From: Rotaria macrura
Taxonomy: Eukaryota; Rotifera; Eurotatoria; Philodinida; Philodinidae
Assembly: GCA_900239685.1 (NCBI GenBank)
Contig: OENT01000332.1
Coordinates: 1-64,000 of the forward strand
Direction: 5' to 3'
Length of the DNA stretch: 64,000 bases
Below, in pieces: positions 50,742-60,231 of the stretch. A program made the translations under genes and the position numbers. The notes under the pieces were generated by a model. The model did no database searches and was not told the origin of the DNA. It worked only from the letters and a program-made list of their open reading frames with translations. Position 1 is the first letter of the stretch. The number at the start of each line of letters is the position of its first letter.

Positions 50742-51229
50742 TTACAACTCGTATTTCGCTCGCTTTGTTAATTTAGCAACCGCAGCTTGCGACTGCTCAG
50801 TCATTATCGAATTCGCGTGCTGTTCAATTTCCAAGTCTTTGATAGATTCATGGATTTCCTCGCGCTGAGTACTAAACAAAATTTATGTGCAACTCTCTCG
50901 TGAAAATAGATCAGGGATCACACTACTTCAATAGCTCTGTGCCAGCTTTCTGATGAGATGTTCGTTCGAGGTAGCTGATGCTTCAATCTCGAAAAAAAAT
51001 TTCACATCGAATTTGAGAAGCTAGGAGCACAACGGCGATTGTTTCGAAATGGACGCTCCAAAAAGTTATCCGCGAAACAGGCGACAAATTTTAAGCTAGA
51101 CATCATAATAGATATTTGCGAATACTTTTTCATTTCTGAAGAGATAGTCGTCGTATTCTTAGACGCGAGTATCAAGGAATCATTCACAACATGATAAGTG
51201 GCAGGTTTACAACCATTTTCAAACTTCAT
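50742..51229 (-). pseudogene. Decayed gene fragment with an in-frame TGA
   Basis: Two exon-like pieces. The piece 51229-50928 follows a CTTAG acceptor and reads protein-like (NGCKPATYHVVNDSLILASK, FVACFADNFLERPFRNNRRC) but is broken by TGA at 51004-51002. The same frame then continues (RLKHQLPRTNISSESWHRAIE) to a GAA/GTAGTG donor. After a 62-bp intron ending TACTCAG, exon 50864-50742 adds REEIHESIKDLEIEQ... and ends KRAKYEL-TAA. The last exon looks like an amphipathic helix. Upstream, the minisatellite at 51282 replaces any earlier exon. I do not recognise the family. The TGA suggests a pseudogene; recoding cannot be excluded. Confidence 0.5.
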
Positions 51230-51281
51230 CTAAGCACATGCGTAGATGTTGATTCTGTATATTGCCTTATGCATCAATGAA

Positions 51282-51386
51282 GGCTCAATTGTCGGGAGCT
51301 CAACTGTCGGGAGGCTCAACTGTCGGGAGGCTCAATTGTCGCGGCTCAACTGTCGGGGCTCAATTGTCGGGAGCTCAACTGTCGGG
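51282..51386. repeat. Minisatellite of GCTCAACTGTCGGGAG units
   Basis: About seven tandem units of 14-17 bp alternating GGCTCAATTGTCGGGA and GGCTCAACTGTCGGGA. Single relatives occur inverted at 8165-8222 and near 50570. Confidence 0.9.
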
Positions 51387-52107
51387 TCAACCATCTTGAC
51401 GCATCCTCAATTGCAAAATCGCATCAATCTCACAAATAAATTATATGACTTCCTTTCTGCGTTGAGGCTTATGACCTATGAACGGAACTCAAAAACACTT
51501 CATTGAGAATCAATTACACTGAAAGAAAAAAAGGTGCCACACGGAACCCTACAGGGTTCCGATTTTTACAACGAAATCAAAATCCCTTAAGGTTTCGTAG
51601 AAATAATTATAATTTAATAATAATAGCTCCTATAGGCTTATCGCCCGTTGGGACCGGCGCGAGGGTCCACGTGCCCCAGTTTCTATCGCATTTCGTTTCC
51701 GGACGGCGGTATCTGCATCCCTTTCCGTCCAACGCTTTCCCCTACTTTTGTAGGGCTGGCGGTCAACATAAGTACCACGTGGTAGTGACATCTATGTTGG
51801 GTGTTTTTTCGACTCTGCATACTGACTAACGATGTAATCAATACACTACCGGATGAGTCATCCGAAACAACTAGCCGTTAGTGACTTGTTCAAGGCCATT
51901 CCATGGATGATATTACTAAGGTTTGATCACAGTATTTTGTGAATACGTGTCTAACAACGTAACCACTCATCCATGACGGCCTTTCGTAGAAATAAGGTTT
52001 CGTAAAAAGTCTTAATTTTTTTATAGCTGATTGCGAGCATTTCGTGTTTGGAGTTCTTTACAATTCATGATTCAACATTGAATGTAAGCTTCGCCGTATG
52101 CTATACT

Positions 52108-52744
52108 TCATTGCGGAAGTATTTTTCCACTAGCATTCAATGCTAAAACATTCCACTCTTTAAAAAAAAGAACCGGGTTCTGTGAAAGCCGGCAGAAAAG
52201 GACGAGCTTATCATTGAAACCTATAGCGAAACACATGATATCACTAGAACATAGAAGCAATATGTCGACTACAAACTTTCCCAAGGTTTTTTCCATGAAT
52301 TTTGCCGCTTCTTACGGAAAGACACACCAACTTACTCCGAACTCACTAGAAAAAATCAGGAAAGTTTGTGGCCAGGAGACTACTTCTTGTTCCAGTGACG
52401 TCATGTGTTTTCTTACAGAATACCGCAATTTTCAAGCATTTTTTCTGCTAATTCCTTCAGGTTTCGGTGGGTGAAACGATTGACATGGGATGTTTGATCT
52501 AAATAGAAAAAGAACATTTCATTCTATTGTAACTTCTGAAATCAAACTCACCATTCTTATTTGTTCATCTAACAACTGATCTAAATAAAAATAAAATATT
52601 TTATCAGGTTTTAACTGTCAAAATCGAACTCACCATTAGTATTTGTTCAGCTAGCAAATGATCTAAATAACAAAAAAATATTTCAGCAGGTTGTAAGTTT
52701 TCGAATCGAACACACCATTATTATCTGCTCATCTGAAAACTGAT
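52108..52744 (-). pseudogene. Minus-strand exon remnants inside the 2.1-kb element
   Basis: On the minus strand three 29-nt units (52744-52716, 52662-52634, 52580-52552) each start after TTAG (the first after AAATCAG region) and end at ATG/GTGAGT or GTGTGT. A longer exon-like piece, 52498-52417, reads QTSHVNRFTHRNLKELAEKM... up to a GTAAGA donor. Further down, 52220-52108 after CTATAG reads FNDKLVLFCRLSQNPVLFFK... to a stop. The 29-nt units encode DQLLDEQIRM-like decapeptides in one frame only. Phases do not chain, so this is either alternative exons or decay. Family unknown. Confidence 0.3.
52499..52744. repeat. 82-bp tandem repeat, three units
   Basis: GATCTAAATA recurs at about 52496, 52578 and 52660, each unit ending with a diverged TGATTTAACTA at 52741. 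Each period is a 29-bp conserved block plus a 53-bp AT-rich spacer. Confidence 0.8.
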
Positions 52745-53590
52745 TTAACTAGTAACGGATTATTTCATCAAGTAACCGATAACGTTTCCGTTACCAGTTA
52801 CCCGGTTACGGTATCGGAGCGACGAAATCATCGACTCCTCCAATTATCAACGAAGTAGGTTTTCATGAAAAAAAACGAAATTCTTAAAGTTTGAGTAAAG
52901 CAAGTCGGGCTCGGGGAATCTGAATCTGATAAAGGAATTTTTATTAATATCCCTTTCACTCTCCTTTTAAAAAAATCTATCTCTGAATACAGAAACAGGT
53001 TTCGTGAGAAACAAAATAATTTCAATGAAACACTTAAAATTTTTGTTGATAGAAACGTTTTTCTCAAAAAATATGAACTGAAAATCGTGAAAATAGGGAT
53101 TTCACAAATGGATTTCCCCAGCCTGATATACTTTAGTCGAACTTCGTAGAATTTCATAATTTTTCTTAAAACATTTTTTGATGCATATTAGAGGAAGGGT
53201 TCAACTAGTTACTCCGTTACCCATTAACTGGTAGCGACCCTTTACCGTAACCACGTAACTGGTAAAGGACAAGTTACCAGCTACTTGGAAACATAACAGC
53301 TTGGAAATTAGGGTAACTTCGTAACCCTGATTCTACACGAAACATATTTATAAAAAGTTTTGTATACGAAACTCAAAAGGGTATTTTACCAAACGTCAAC
53401 GGTAACGCAAATTTCAAAGGGTTCAGGACGAAACATTTTTTATATTTTAAAACTCTAAAGAATTTTACAAAACCTTGGATATTGCTAAACCTCTTACAGG
53501 TTTCGTATGATCCTACGGACACTTATATAGTACAGTAGAACTTGACGAAACCTCAGAGGTTTCGTGTAACACCTTATTGTTTTTCAGTGT

Positions 53591-55223
53591 ACCGCATCCA
53601 CCTCAACTCGTAGCCGATTTTCGATAACTAAACGGTTCCATGTAATGTTTTTGGAATCGAACCGGAATCGATGCTTTATCATGAATTGAAACCGGTACTG
53701 GAGCCACGATTCCGGGTTCGGTTCCGGGTAATTTTTGAACCGCAGACCTCTGTGTCTGTGTGAGATTTAGTTGTGCGGTTAGTCATATCCCCACATAGAG
53801 GCAAACACCCACACCCACTGTTTTAATATTCATCAGCCTCTCAAACTGTTAAGTACAGGTTCTAAGATCTTGAAAGCTATTTCTTATTCTATACTCTTTT
53901 TCAAAAAATTCCAATATCAAAAGCAAAAGCTGTTTAAGGTTGTGGGTGTGTGTCTTAGTGTAACGACAAGATCTTCGTCCACAACCACACCCCAGGTCGA
54001 AGACATACGGCGGGATCCGGATGGATCCAGTGTTATTCCCACGATTTCCTAAAGCGGGTTTCGGAAATCAATTCCGGCTTCCGGTTCCTGCTTACTTCCC
54101 ATCAATCCCGGGTACCGGAGTGTATCCACGGATACGGTTACCGTTTCCTACACGGGTTCCGTCGACGGAAAAGATGGTTTCCAAGCCCAGACCGCATACA
54201 GTCAAGATCCAGCTGTTTCCGTGACGGATACCGGTAACGGATAAAACAATTTTCCCACCGGGACAGGACACGGCCATGATCTTACAGTTTATGCTAAGCT
54301 CCCGAAAACTCATCTGGCCGTTCCCCAAACTACGCTAAATACTCCGACGTCCTAAGCAAAGCTTCCAGTACTTCAAAGGCAGCTTTTGGCTTCTTTTTCA
54401 AAAAGCCTAGGATAACACCAGAAGATTCCCTGAGAACAAATAAAATTCAAGTCAAACACTATAATGTTTTCTCCAAAAATGTTTTTGTCGTAAAATTGGG
54501 AATTTTTGGCTCGGAGACCTAAAAATCAGATTTTTAGACTTTTGCAAACCAAAACCGCCATACGTAAGAACAGCACACATGCTAAACACCAGAGCTTTGA
54601 GACTTTCCTGAGTCTTCAATCAAGGTAAGTGACGCTTCTAAAGTCTCTAAATGACCTACCATTCACAAACTTTTATCAAAGACATTTGGAATGCACACTA
54701 ATGCACTGAAAACAATAACACTCTTAGTAACACATCTAAAATTTTCACGCGAACCCATAAAAGTATGATAACCTATCCATTTTATCGACATAGTCCTTGA
54801 AATGAAGGATTTAGAAAAAAACTCCTAAAAAAGACCTTTAAAGGTCTTTTTTGTAAAATGGTGATTTGAGTATCGAGGATTGGTATAAATGAGAGTTATA
54901 CGTTTAATGTGATTTTGTTTCCAGCGGATGCCTGATTTTCCAAGCATAAATAATCTGGTCGGAAGACGGTCGATTCCGACAGTTTTCCGGTGCTTCTTTA
55001 TCAGTACATTGTTTTTTCTGGTTGGATCCAAGCGAAGCTTACCATAGTTTCGGTAGGTTCCTGGATGATCCGTGGTTTTTCCATGAATTTTCCGATTTTC
55101 GGAAGTGGCCGGAAAATAGCCCGTTTCCAGCGGGATATGGGCTCCGGAAAAACGACCTGGGACACCAACAGCCTTACCTATACCCACAATTTTACTTTTT
55201 TCCTTCTAGTATATCAGGCAAAG
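53591..55223. other. Intergenic, rich in CCGG / GGTACCGG-type words
   Basis: No gene is seen. About 53640-53730 and 53990-54330 contain many degenerate GAACCGG, GGTACCGG, GGATCCGG and CCGGTT words, plus CCCACACCC / GTGGGTGTGTG tracts at 53806 and 53941. Just before the next start codon a TTTTTTCCTTCTAG acceptor-like motif ends at 55210, so a leader intron is possible. The open frame extends upstream of 55224 to 54990 but does not look coding. Confidence 0.5.
54827..54852. repeat. Perfect 26-bp palindrome
   Basis: AAAAAAGACCTTT followed directly by its exact inverse complement. It would form a tight hairpin or cruciform. No function is evident. Confidence 0.8.
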
Positions 55224-56417
55224 ATGTCAACAACGACCCCACAAGTTTTGAAAATCAAATATCTTGGTAGAGATTATTTATATCCTTATCCAATAACAAC
55301 AATCCGCATAAAAGATTTTATTGCTCAGTTTCTTGAAGAGAATGATATCGAAACAACAGTTCGATTAGAACTATTCGAGGGAAACTCTTGCTTGACACGT
55401 GGAAGCACATTGCAATCACTCCAAATCAAAATGGGGCAGTCACTTGAACTTAAGCAATTGCCAAGCAGTAAAAATATCGTTATTCGTATTCAGACACTGT
55501 CGGAAAAAGCTCGTCAATATGAATTGAACGCTGATGCGACAATGCGAGATCTCTATAAAGAAATTCGCGACGATAAAGAGCTATCCACGTTTCATAGGAC
55601 CTTCCCAATTTTATTTAATCATCGTATGCATATTTTGGAGTCTGACGAGCCGCTAAGCGATTATTTGAAACTGCCTAATTTTATTCAATGGGACGGTAGT
55701 AAAATCCCGCATTTCTATTTGTTTGAATGTCCAAGGGAATTAGAAGGGCACTATAATGAATATCAAAGTCAATCCAAAAAAGAGATATTTAGATCTAATC
55801 CAGCATGGGAACCATCTTCATGTGTAAGTCAAACCAAGGATGCTATGTCTATCTACCTTCTTAGTTTATATGCATTGGCATCACTTTTTGGCACTAATCC
55901 TGATGCAGATTATATTGATTTTAATGTGACACATTCATTCCATTTTCTCAATGTGCTCCGCCAAACTCTATTTCCACCGGCTTGTCTTGCTTTTAAACAT
56001 ATACTTGAAGGTGCTTTGTTCTCTTTTGAAAAGCAGCTACTTAGTGAAGCCTTATACCGACTTTTTCGTAAATGTCTTCCAGTGACTATACCGGACATGG
56101 AAGTGTTCTTGTATACCCCTTATATTCTTTATGCAACTTTTCAAAAAGCAGAGTATGCTTCAAAAGAAAATGACAATTATGAACAAATTGTTCTCTGCAA
56201 ATTGTGCGAGGAAGGCAATACTCAACATGATAATCATACTTATTTTCAGAATCCTGTTATTAAGTTGGATAACTCAAATACAAAGTTCAAGTTAACGGAA
56301 TTAGATAACCAGTCTGCTGAAACGAACGCCAAGTGCATTAACCAGACCGATTTAAAGGTGTTTATGAAGTACCTTTCGAACTGCTTCGAAAACGAAGAAA
56401 ATCGGAAGATTGTGTGA
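55224..56417 (+). CDS. Protein with two ubiquitin-like folds, possibly the 5' exon of a Ubl-VWA-E2 gene
   Basis: A 397-residue frame from ATG (MSTTTPQVLKIKYLG). Residues 8-78 and about 84-168 each follow a beta-grasp pattern: paired strands, a helix with TMRDLYKEIRDD, a PILFNHRMHILESDEPLSDY stretch in the second that resembles the 'gk-L-D-tL-dY' part of ubiquitin, and a last strand. There is no C-terminal Gly-Gly, so these are integral Ubl domains rather than conjugated modifiers. Residues 200-330 are helical and unrecognised; a CKLC motif near 327 has no second Cys pair. The stop TGA lies inside a strong donor: ATT-GT/GTGAGT at 56413/56414, phase 2. This fits acceptors at 58616 or 58706 before the VWA-E2 exon. 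The in-frame extension upstream (54990-55223) is not protein-like. Confidence 0.75.
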   Translation: MSTTTPQVLKIKYLGRDYLYPYPITTIRIKDFIAQFLEENDIETTVRLELFEGNSCLTRGSTLQSLQIKMGQSLELKQLPSSKNIVIRIQTLSEKARQYELNADATMRDLYKEIRDDKELSTFHRTFPILFNHRMHILESDEPLSDYLKLPNFIQWDGSKIPHFYLFECPRELEGHYNEYQSQSKKEIFRSNPAWEPSSCVSQTKDAMSIYLLSLYALASLFGTNPDADYIDFNVTHSFHFLNVLRQTLFPPACLAFKHILEGALFSFEKQLLSEALYRLFRKCLPVTIPDMEVFLYTPYILYATFQKAEYASKENDNYEQIVLCKLCEEGNTQHDNHTYFQNPVIKLDNSNTKFKLTELDNQSAETNAKCINQTDLKVFMKYLSNCFENEENRKIV

Positions 56418-56540
56418 GTAAATTTTTCATTTTACACATTATAAGGAAGTAGCATCTTGTAGAATAAGAAGATGAAACCCTGGGAAAATTTTTTTCTAGA
56501 ACTATGCACATTGCAACAAGCTTGGATACATACTAAATGA

Positions 56541-56858
56541 AAAAGAGTTGGACTATACGTGATTTGTGAGATTTATCATCGGATTTTTCTGCACCAAAAT
56601 TCAAACTATAAACGATTGAAATTTCCCAAATCACAAATAATCTGATTTTTAATCAAAATAATTCTGCAAAATCAAGAATATTTGAGATTTTTATCAAATT
56701 ACGTTGGATTTTAGTCAAAGTTTTGATTGGTTTTCAGGATTATTTTGATTGAAAATCAGATTATTTGTGATTTGGGAAATTTCAATCGTTTATAGTTTGA
56801 ATTTTGGTGCAGAAAAATCCGACGATAAATCTCACAAATCACGTATAATCCAACTTTT
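56541..56858. mobile_element. 318-bp palindromic MITE
   Basis: The arms 56541-56670 and 56729-56858 are inverted copies (AGTTGGACTATACGTGATTT against AGTTGGATTATACGTGATTT read on the other strand) around a 58-bp centre. The centre itself has TTTGATT/AATCAAA words. No coding. It would sit in the intron if the flanking ORFs are one gene. Confidence 0.85.
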
Positions 56859-58572
56859 TTCACTGGGTAATGGCCATAAATAAGAATATTGTATGTCAGG
56901 ATAGGAGAATAACCATTTTTTCTAGTTTCTTTTCATTCTTTCGTTTTGTTCTTCTGGTATTTTATATACTGTTTCTAGTATTTATCTTCTCTTTTGTGTT
57001 CAGGTACGCGTTCTTTTAACATGTATATATATAATTATATATATATATTGATGCTTATTGTCTCGAAGGGAGTCTTCTTTCAGAATCAGAAAAAAAAAGT
57101 GGAAGATGAGTGTGACAGCAGGGTTTCTAAATTTGCAGTTTTACAAGATTGAAACCCGATTTAAATGCCTTGTTTCATTTCCAAAGACTACTTTAGCAAG
57201 AAATTCATGTGTTATACAAAAATCTTGAGGTTCACACAAGTCAAGTACAAAAAAAAAGAGTTCGATCCCGGAGGATTATCCTGGATAATTTTTGTTCCAA
57301 TGCGTTTGATATGCACAAATCTCGAAATATCTCAGGATCACGTAGTTGCATTGCTCAAGAAGCTCAATTTGACGTGCACATAAAAAAAATCAACAATGGC
57401 AGCGATTGAAATCAGTGTTTACTTCTTCTGAGTTTATGCTTTATTCATAAGCAAACATTTTAATAAAGAAAATAACTGAACTTCTCAGTTGTGCTTTTTC
57501 ATATCCATCTTTTTCATGAGCATGACAGACACGTATCCCAGGAAGTTTCCACATCGAATAACTTCCCTTGATCAATAGGATCATGTACATACGATACCAA
57601 AGTCCTCCATGATAAAGATTTAGTCTTGAATTTTTATTTTCTCTATAGAAGATTACAATAAAAGTAATCAACCATTTAGAATGTAGTGATATATATGAAA
57701 TTTCATAAGTGTTTGTTTGTATCGTGGAATGTAGGAGGGTAAGATGAGGGTGGCGAAGTAGGGAGCAGGGCATGAGTCTTCACATCACTTCCAGATACAA
57801 GCACGCAATGACTTCGATATTTTTACAAATCACCCTGCCGAAATACCATAATATTTATATTCATAGAATAATTGAATGTGTAAGATATCAGGTCTTTTCT
57901 ACCGTAAACATAATTGTAACACACTTGTTCAACTTACCCAGTTGTCATTGTGTTTTAGCAGTGCAATATTTGGATAGTACCAAGAGAAGCGTTTTTTCAT
58001 AAGTACCATTTTTATGACTTTTTGTTTTTTATGAACTTTATGTAAGCTGAAAAAAGTTTTCCTTCATAAAAATCAGATCCATTTTTTATCAAAGATGCCA
58101 CATGATACTATTTTAAAGAGAAATCTACTGCACTAAGGTTGATAGACTCTCTTATTCAATAAATTATAGAAAGTTTGTGAAAGTTGTTCTATCAGTCGAG
58201 AGTTGTACATTTCAGAAGCGAGAAGCATACATTATACGGAAGAAGTTATGACGAAAGTAATTTTCCTTTCCGGCCGAATCGTGTAAGCACCGTCCTCCGT
58301 CATATGCAATCATAAATAACAATAGCTCGATACATAGATACCAGCCGTATAAACAAAGTATCTCACTGTGCCAAACAAGATCCATAAAAATCATAAACGT
58401 TAGCCAATATAGAAGTAATAGATTAAGGAGTAATGCAGGTCAATTTAAAAGATTAACTGAACAGTATAGAGTACAATCTTACTTGACCATTCTAACCTTG
58501 TTCTCACAGAAAAATGAAAACAAAATTGGAAGTAGAAAGGAAATGAAACTCGATTAACTAGAGATAAATCAG
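56859..58572. other. Intergenic or intronic; one possible exon
   Basis: It contains a (TA)n tract at about 57023-57050. From 57197 (after CTTTAG) to 57409 an open frame reads QEIHVLYKNLEVHTSQVQKK... FDVHIKKINNGSD-stop and looks mildly protein-like; its phase does not match the donor at 56413, so its status is open. A minus-strand frame at 57441-57773 is not convincing. If the Ubl and VWA-E2 ORFs are spliced together, all of this is one 2.2-kb intron. Confidence 0.4.
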
Positions 58573-60231
58573 AATATTAAAGCAAAAACTTCTGAAGTTT
58601 TATATTATTTTGATAGAGAGTATACAATATGGCTACCAACAGAGGATAAAAATTTATTCTCAATTGGCAATATTTTCGAACAACACAGGAACATTGTTCG
58701 TTTCAGTGATGATGATTTGAAAAAGATACGAGAAGAACTTTCTAGCAATGATTTGTACAGCTCTTTCACATTTGTACGTCCGCCAGCGCTATCAAGGCAC
58801 AATAGTATGCAGTTTGCTCTACTCGACAAACCACGATGCATAGTTTATATGATTAATGCTGCCAAAAACAACACAGATATCTTTACTGCCTACGATCCCC
58901 TCGATAAAGATAAAGAAGATTTTAAAAAAGATGAAGTAGCGTCCGATGATATTTTGCGCGAATATTCTTATATATCTGTACGTGATAATGTTTGGGATGT
59001 GCGTCCAATTGAGCAGTTAACTCTTATTCTGTTTGATGTTAGTGGTTCGATGAAAAGTACAGTGGCGAGCAATTCTAAAAATCTTCTTGATTTGAGCATT
59101 AGCGCGCTAGGCACATGGTGTGACAAATTCTGCTCCAATCGACTACCACATGCTATAGGTCTCATTTACTGTGGTGCTAAAGTAACTTCAACAACCCAGC
59201 TTATCCATGAAGCTTGTCCAATTACAAATAATTTTATTGATTTTGAAAAATCATTGAGCTCTCGACCAGATTGTGGTTCTTCAACTCCACTGTATGATGC
59301 GATTGAATTTGCATTGAAGATTATGGACCAGTTTTATGAACAACACAAAAGCAGAATGAGTCCTAATTACCAGAAACTTATCATTTGTCTTTCTGATGGC
59401 GAAGATACGTGTAGTAATATGAAGTTACCACAAATTACCGAGAGACTTCAACAAGATAATGTCGTTTTCGACTGTATTTGTTTCAAGAACGAAGAGGCAA
59501 ACTCGCTTGTCCATCTATGTACATCCTCAAAAGGATATTATTATTTTCCTATACCCCATTTAGAAAAGGACTTGATCAGTCTTTTTGAACGAGAACCGGC
59601 CATGATTGTAGAGAGGCGCAATAGAAATATCTATGGGGTTGTTAAAGAGCCAAAACTATGTGAACCAAAATCTCTTCGTGTTCCGGCAATAAATTTAGGG
59701 GAAACTTTCATAAATGACATAACAGTATCAAATCAAACTTTAAACAGAGTTTTAAGAGAAGCAAATAATTTGAAGCAAAGATCACTAGAGCACTTTCTTA
59801 TCTTTGTTTGCAAAGACAATGCCCTTTTTTGGAAAATGATTATGAAAGGTCCAATAGGAACTAGCTATTGTGGCTATTTATGGGTCTTGTCCGTCGAATT
59901 TCCATCGCTCACTTATCCATTACGGCCACCCGAAATTAGATTTATAACGCCCATTTATCATTGTAATATCAGCGACGATGGAAAAATCTGCCATGAAATC
60001 TTACGTAGTCACTGGACATCAAAGACAACTATGTATGATGTACTTCAGCAAATTATTAGTTTGCTTTTCCAACCAGAATCAAACGATGCATTATCAACAG
60101 CTAGAGGCAATCTTTTAAAAACAGCACCGGAAGATTATCTCAAAGAGTTAAAGGAACACAATGAAAAATATGCCAAATCAACTATAGAGGAACTCAAAAC
60201 GCAGTATCAACTTGAACAATTCGGCAGTTGA
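58573..60231 (+). CDS. VWA domain - ubiquitin-conjugating (E2/UBC) fusion protein
   Basis: The frame is open from 58558 but has no ATG before 58807, so a 5' exon must supply the start; 58573-58716 already reads protein-like (TIWLPTEDKNLFSIGNIFEQ). Next comes a von Willebrand A domain: LTLILFDVSGSMKS with the metal-site DxSxS at 59035-59049, SSTPLYDAI, and LIICLSDGEDT. The C-terminal about 150 residues are an E2 fold: MKGPIGTSYCGYLWVLSVEF, YPLRPPEIRF, YHCNISDDGKICHEIL with the catalytic Cys at 59989-59991, then SHWTSKTTMYDVLQQIISLL. The usual HPN is HCN. E2 enzymes carry ubiquitin to substrates with E3 help; VWA domains bind proteins through a metal ion. The combination suggests substrate recruitment fused to conjugation (inference). 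No intron within. Neighbours on the same strand are Ubl and OTU proteins. Confidence 0.88.
   Translation, partial: NIKAKTSEVLYYFDREYTIWLPTEDKNLFSIGNIFEQHRNIVRFSDDDLKKIREELSSNDLYSSFTFVRPPALSRHNSMQFALLDKPRCIVYMINAAKNNTDIFTAYDPLDKDKEDFKKDEVASDDILREYSYISVRDNVWDVRPIEQLTLILFDVSGSMKSTVASNSKNLLDLSISALGTWCDKFCSNRLPHAIGLIYCGAKVTSTTQLIHEACPITNNFIDFEKSLSSRPDCGSSTPLYDAIEFALKIMDQFYEQHKSRMSPNYQKLIICLSDGEDTCSNMKLPQITERLQQDNVVFDCICFKNEEANSLVHLCTSSKGYYYFPIPHLEKDLISLFEREPAMIVERRNRNIYGVVKEPKLCEPKSLRVPAINLGETFINDITVSNQTLNRVLREANNLKQRSLEHFLIFVCKDNALFWKMIMKGPIGTSYCGYLWVLSVEFPSLTYPLRPPEIRFITPIYHCNISDDGKICHEILRSHWTSKTTMYDVLQQIISLLFQPESNDALSTARGNLLKTAPEDYLKELKEHNEKYAKSTIEELKTQYQLEQFGS

Larger units (their letters stand above)
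51516..53590. mobile_element. About 2.1-kb inverted-terminal-repeat element with subterminal palindromes
   Basis: The left end reads TTACACTGAAAG...AAGGTGCCACACGGAACC; the right end on the other strand reads GTACACTGAAAA...AAGGTGTTACACGAAACC, about 45 bp of inverted similarity. Right behind each terminus sits a short palindrome (GGAACCCTACAGGGTTCC left; GAAACCTCTGAGGTTTC right). More AGGTTTCGTA words follow inside. The interior has a less AT-rich patch (51640-51790), a hairpin-forming segment (about 51893-51987), minus-strand exon-like units (52108-52744) and a nested patch of GTTACC/GGTAAC words (52750-53330). No transposase was recognised. Confidence 0.65.

Noticed and set aside
51503..51829. 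108-codon plus-strand frame with a less AT-rich stretch and a C..H..H motif
   Set aside because: No family recognised; it begins inside the element terminus and its openness fits the local rise in GC content.
51850..51880. CGGATGAGTCATCCG-GAAAC, resembling a hammerhead ribozyme core
   Set aside because: The required CUGANGA core has a mismatch at its second base and the following stem is too short; the match is explained by a 15-bp palindrome.
54990..55223. N-terminal extension of the Ubl ORF by 78 codons
   Set aside because: Residues do not look protein-like, the region has repeat-type words, and an acceptor-like CTTCTAG at 55210 plus ATG at 55224 give a better start.
57441..57773. 110-codon minus-strand frame
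   Set aside because: No domain, no splice or promoter context, and composition typical of chance frames here.
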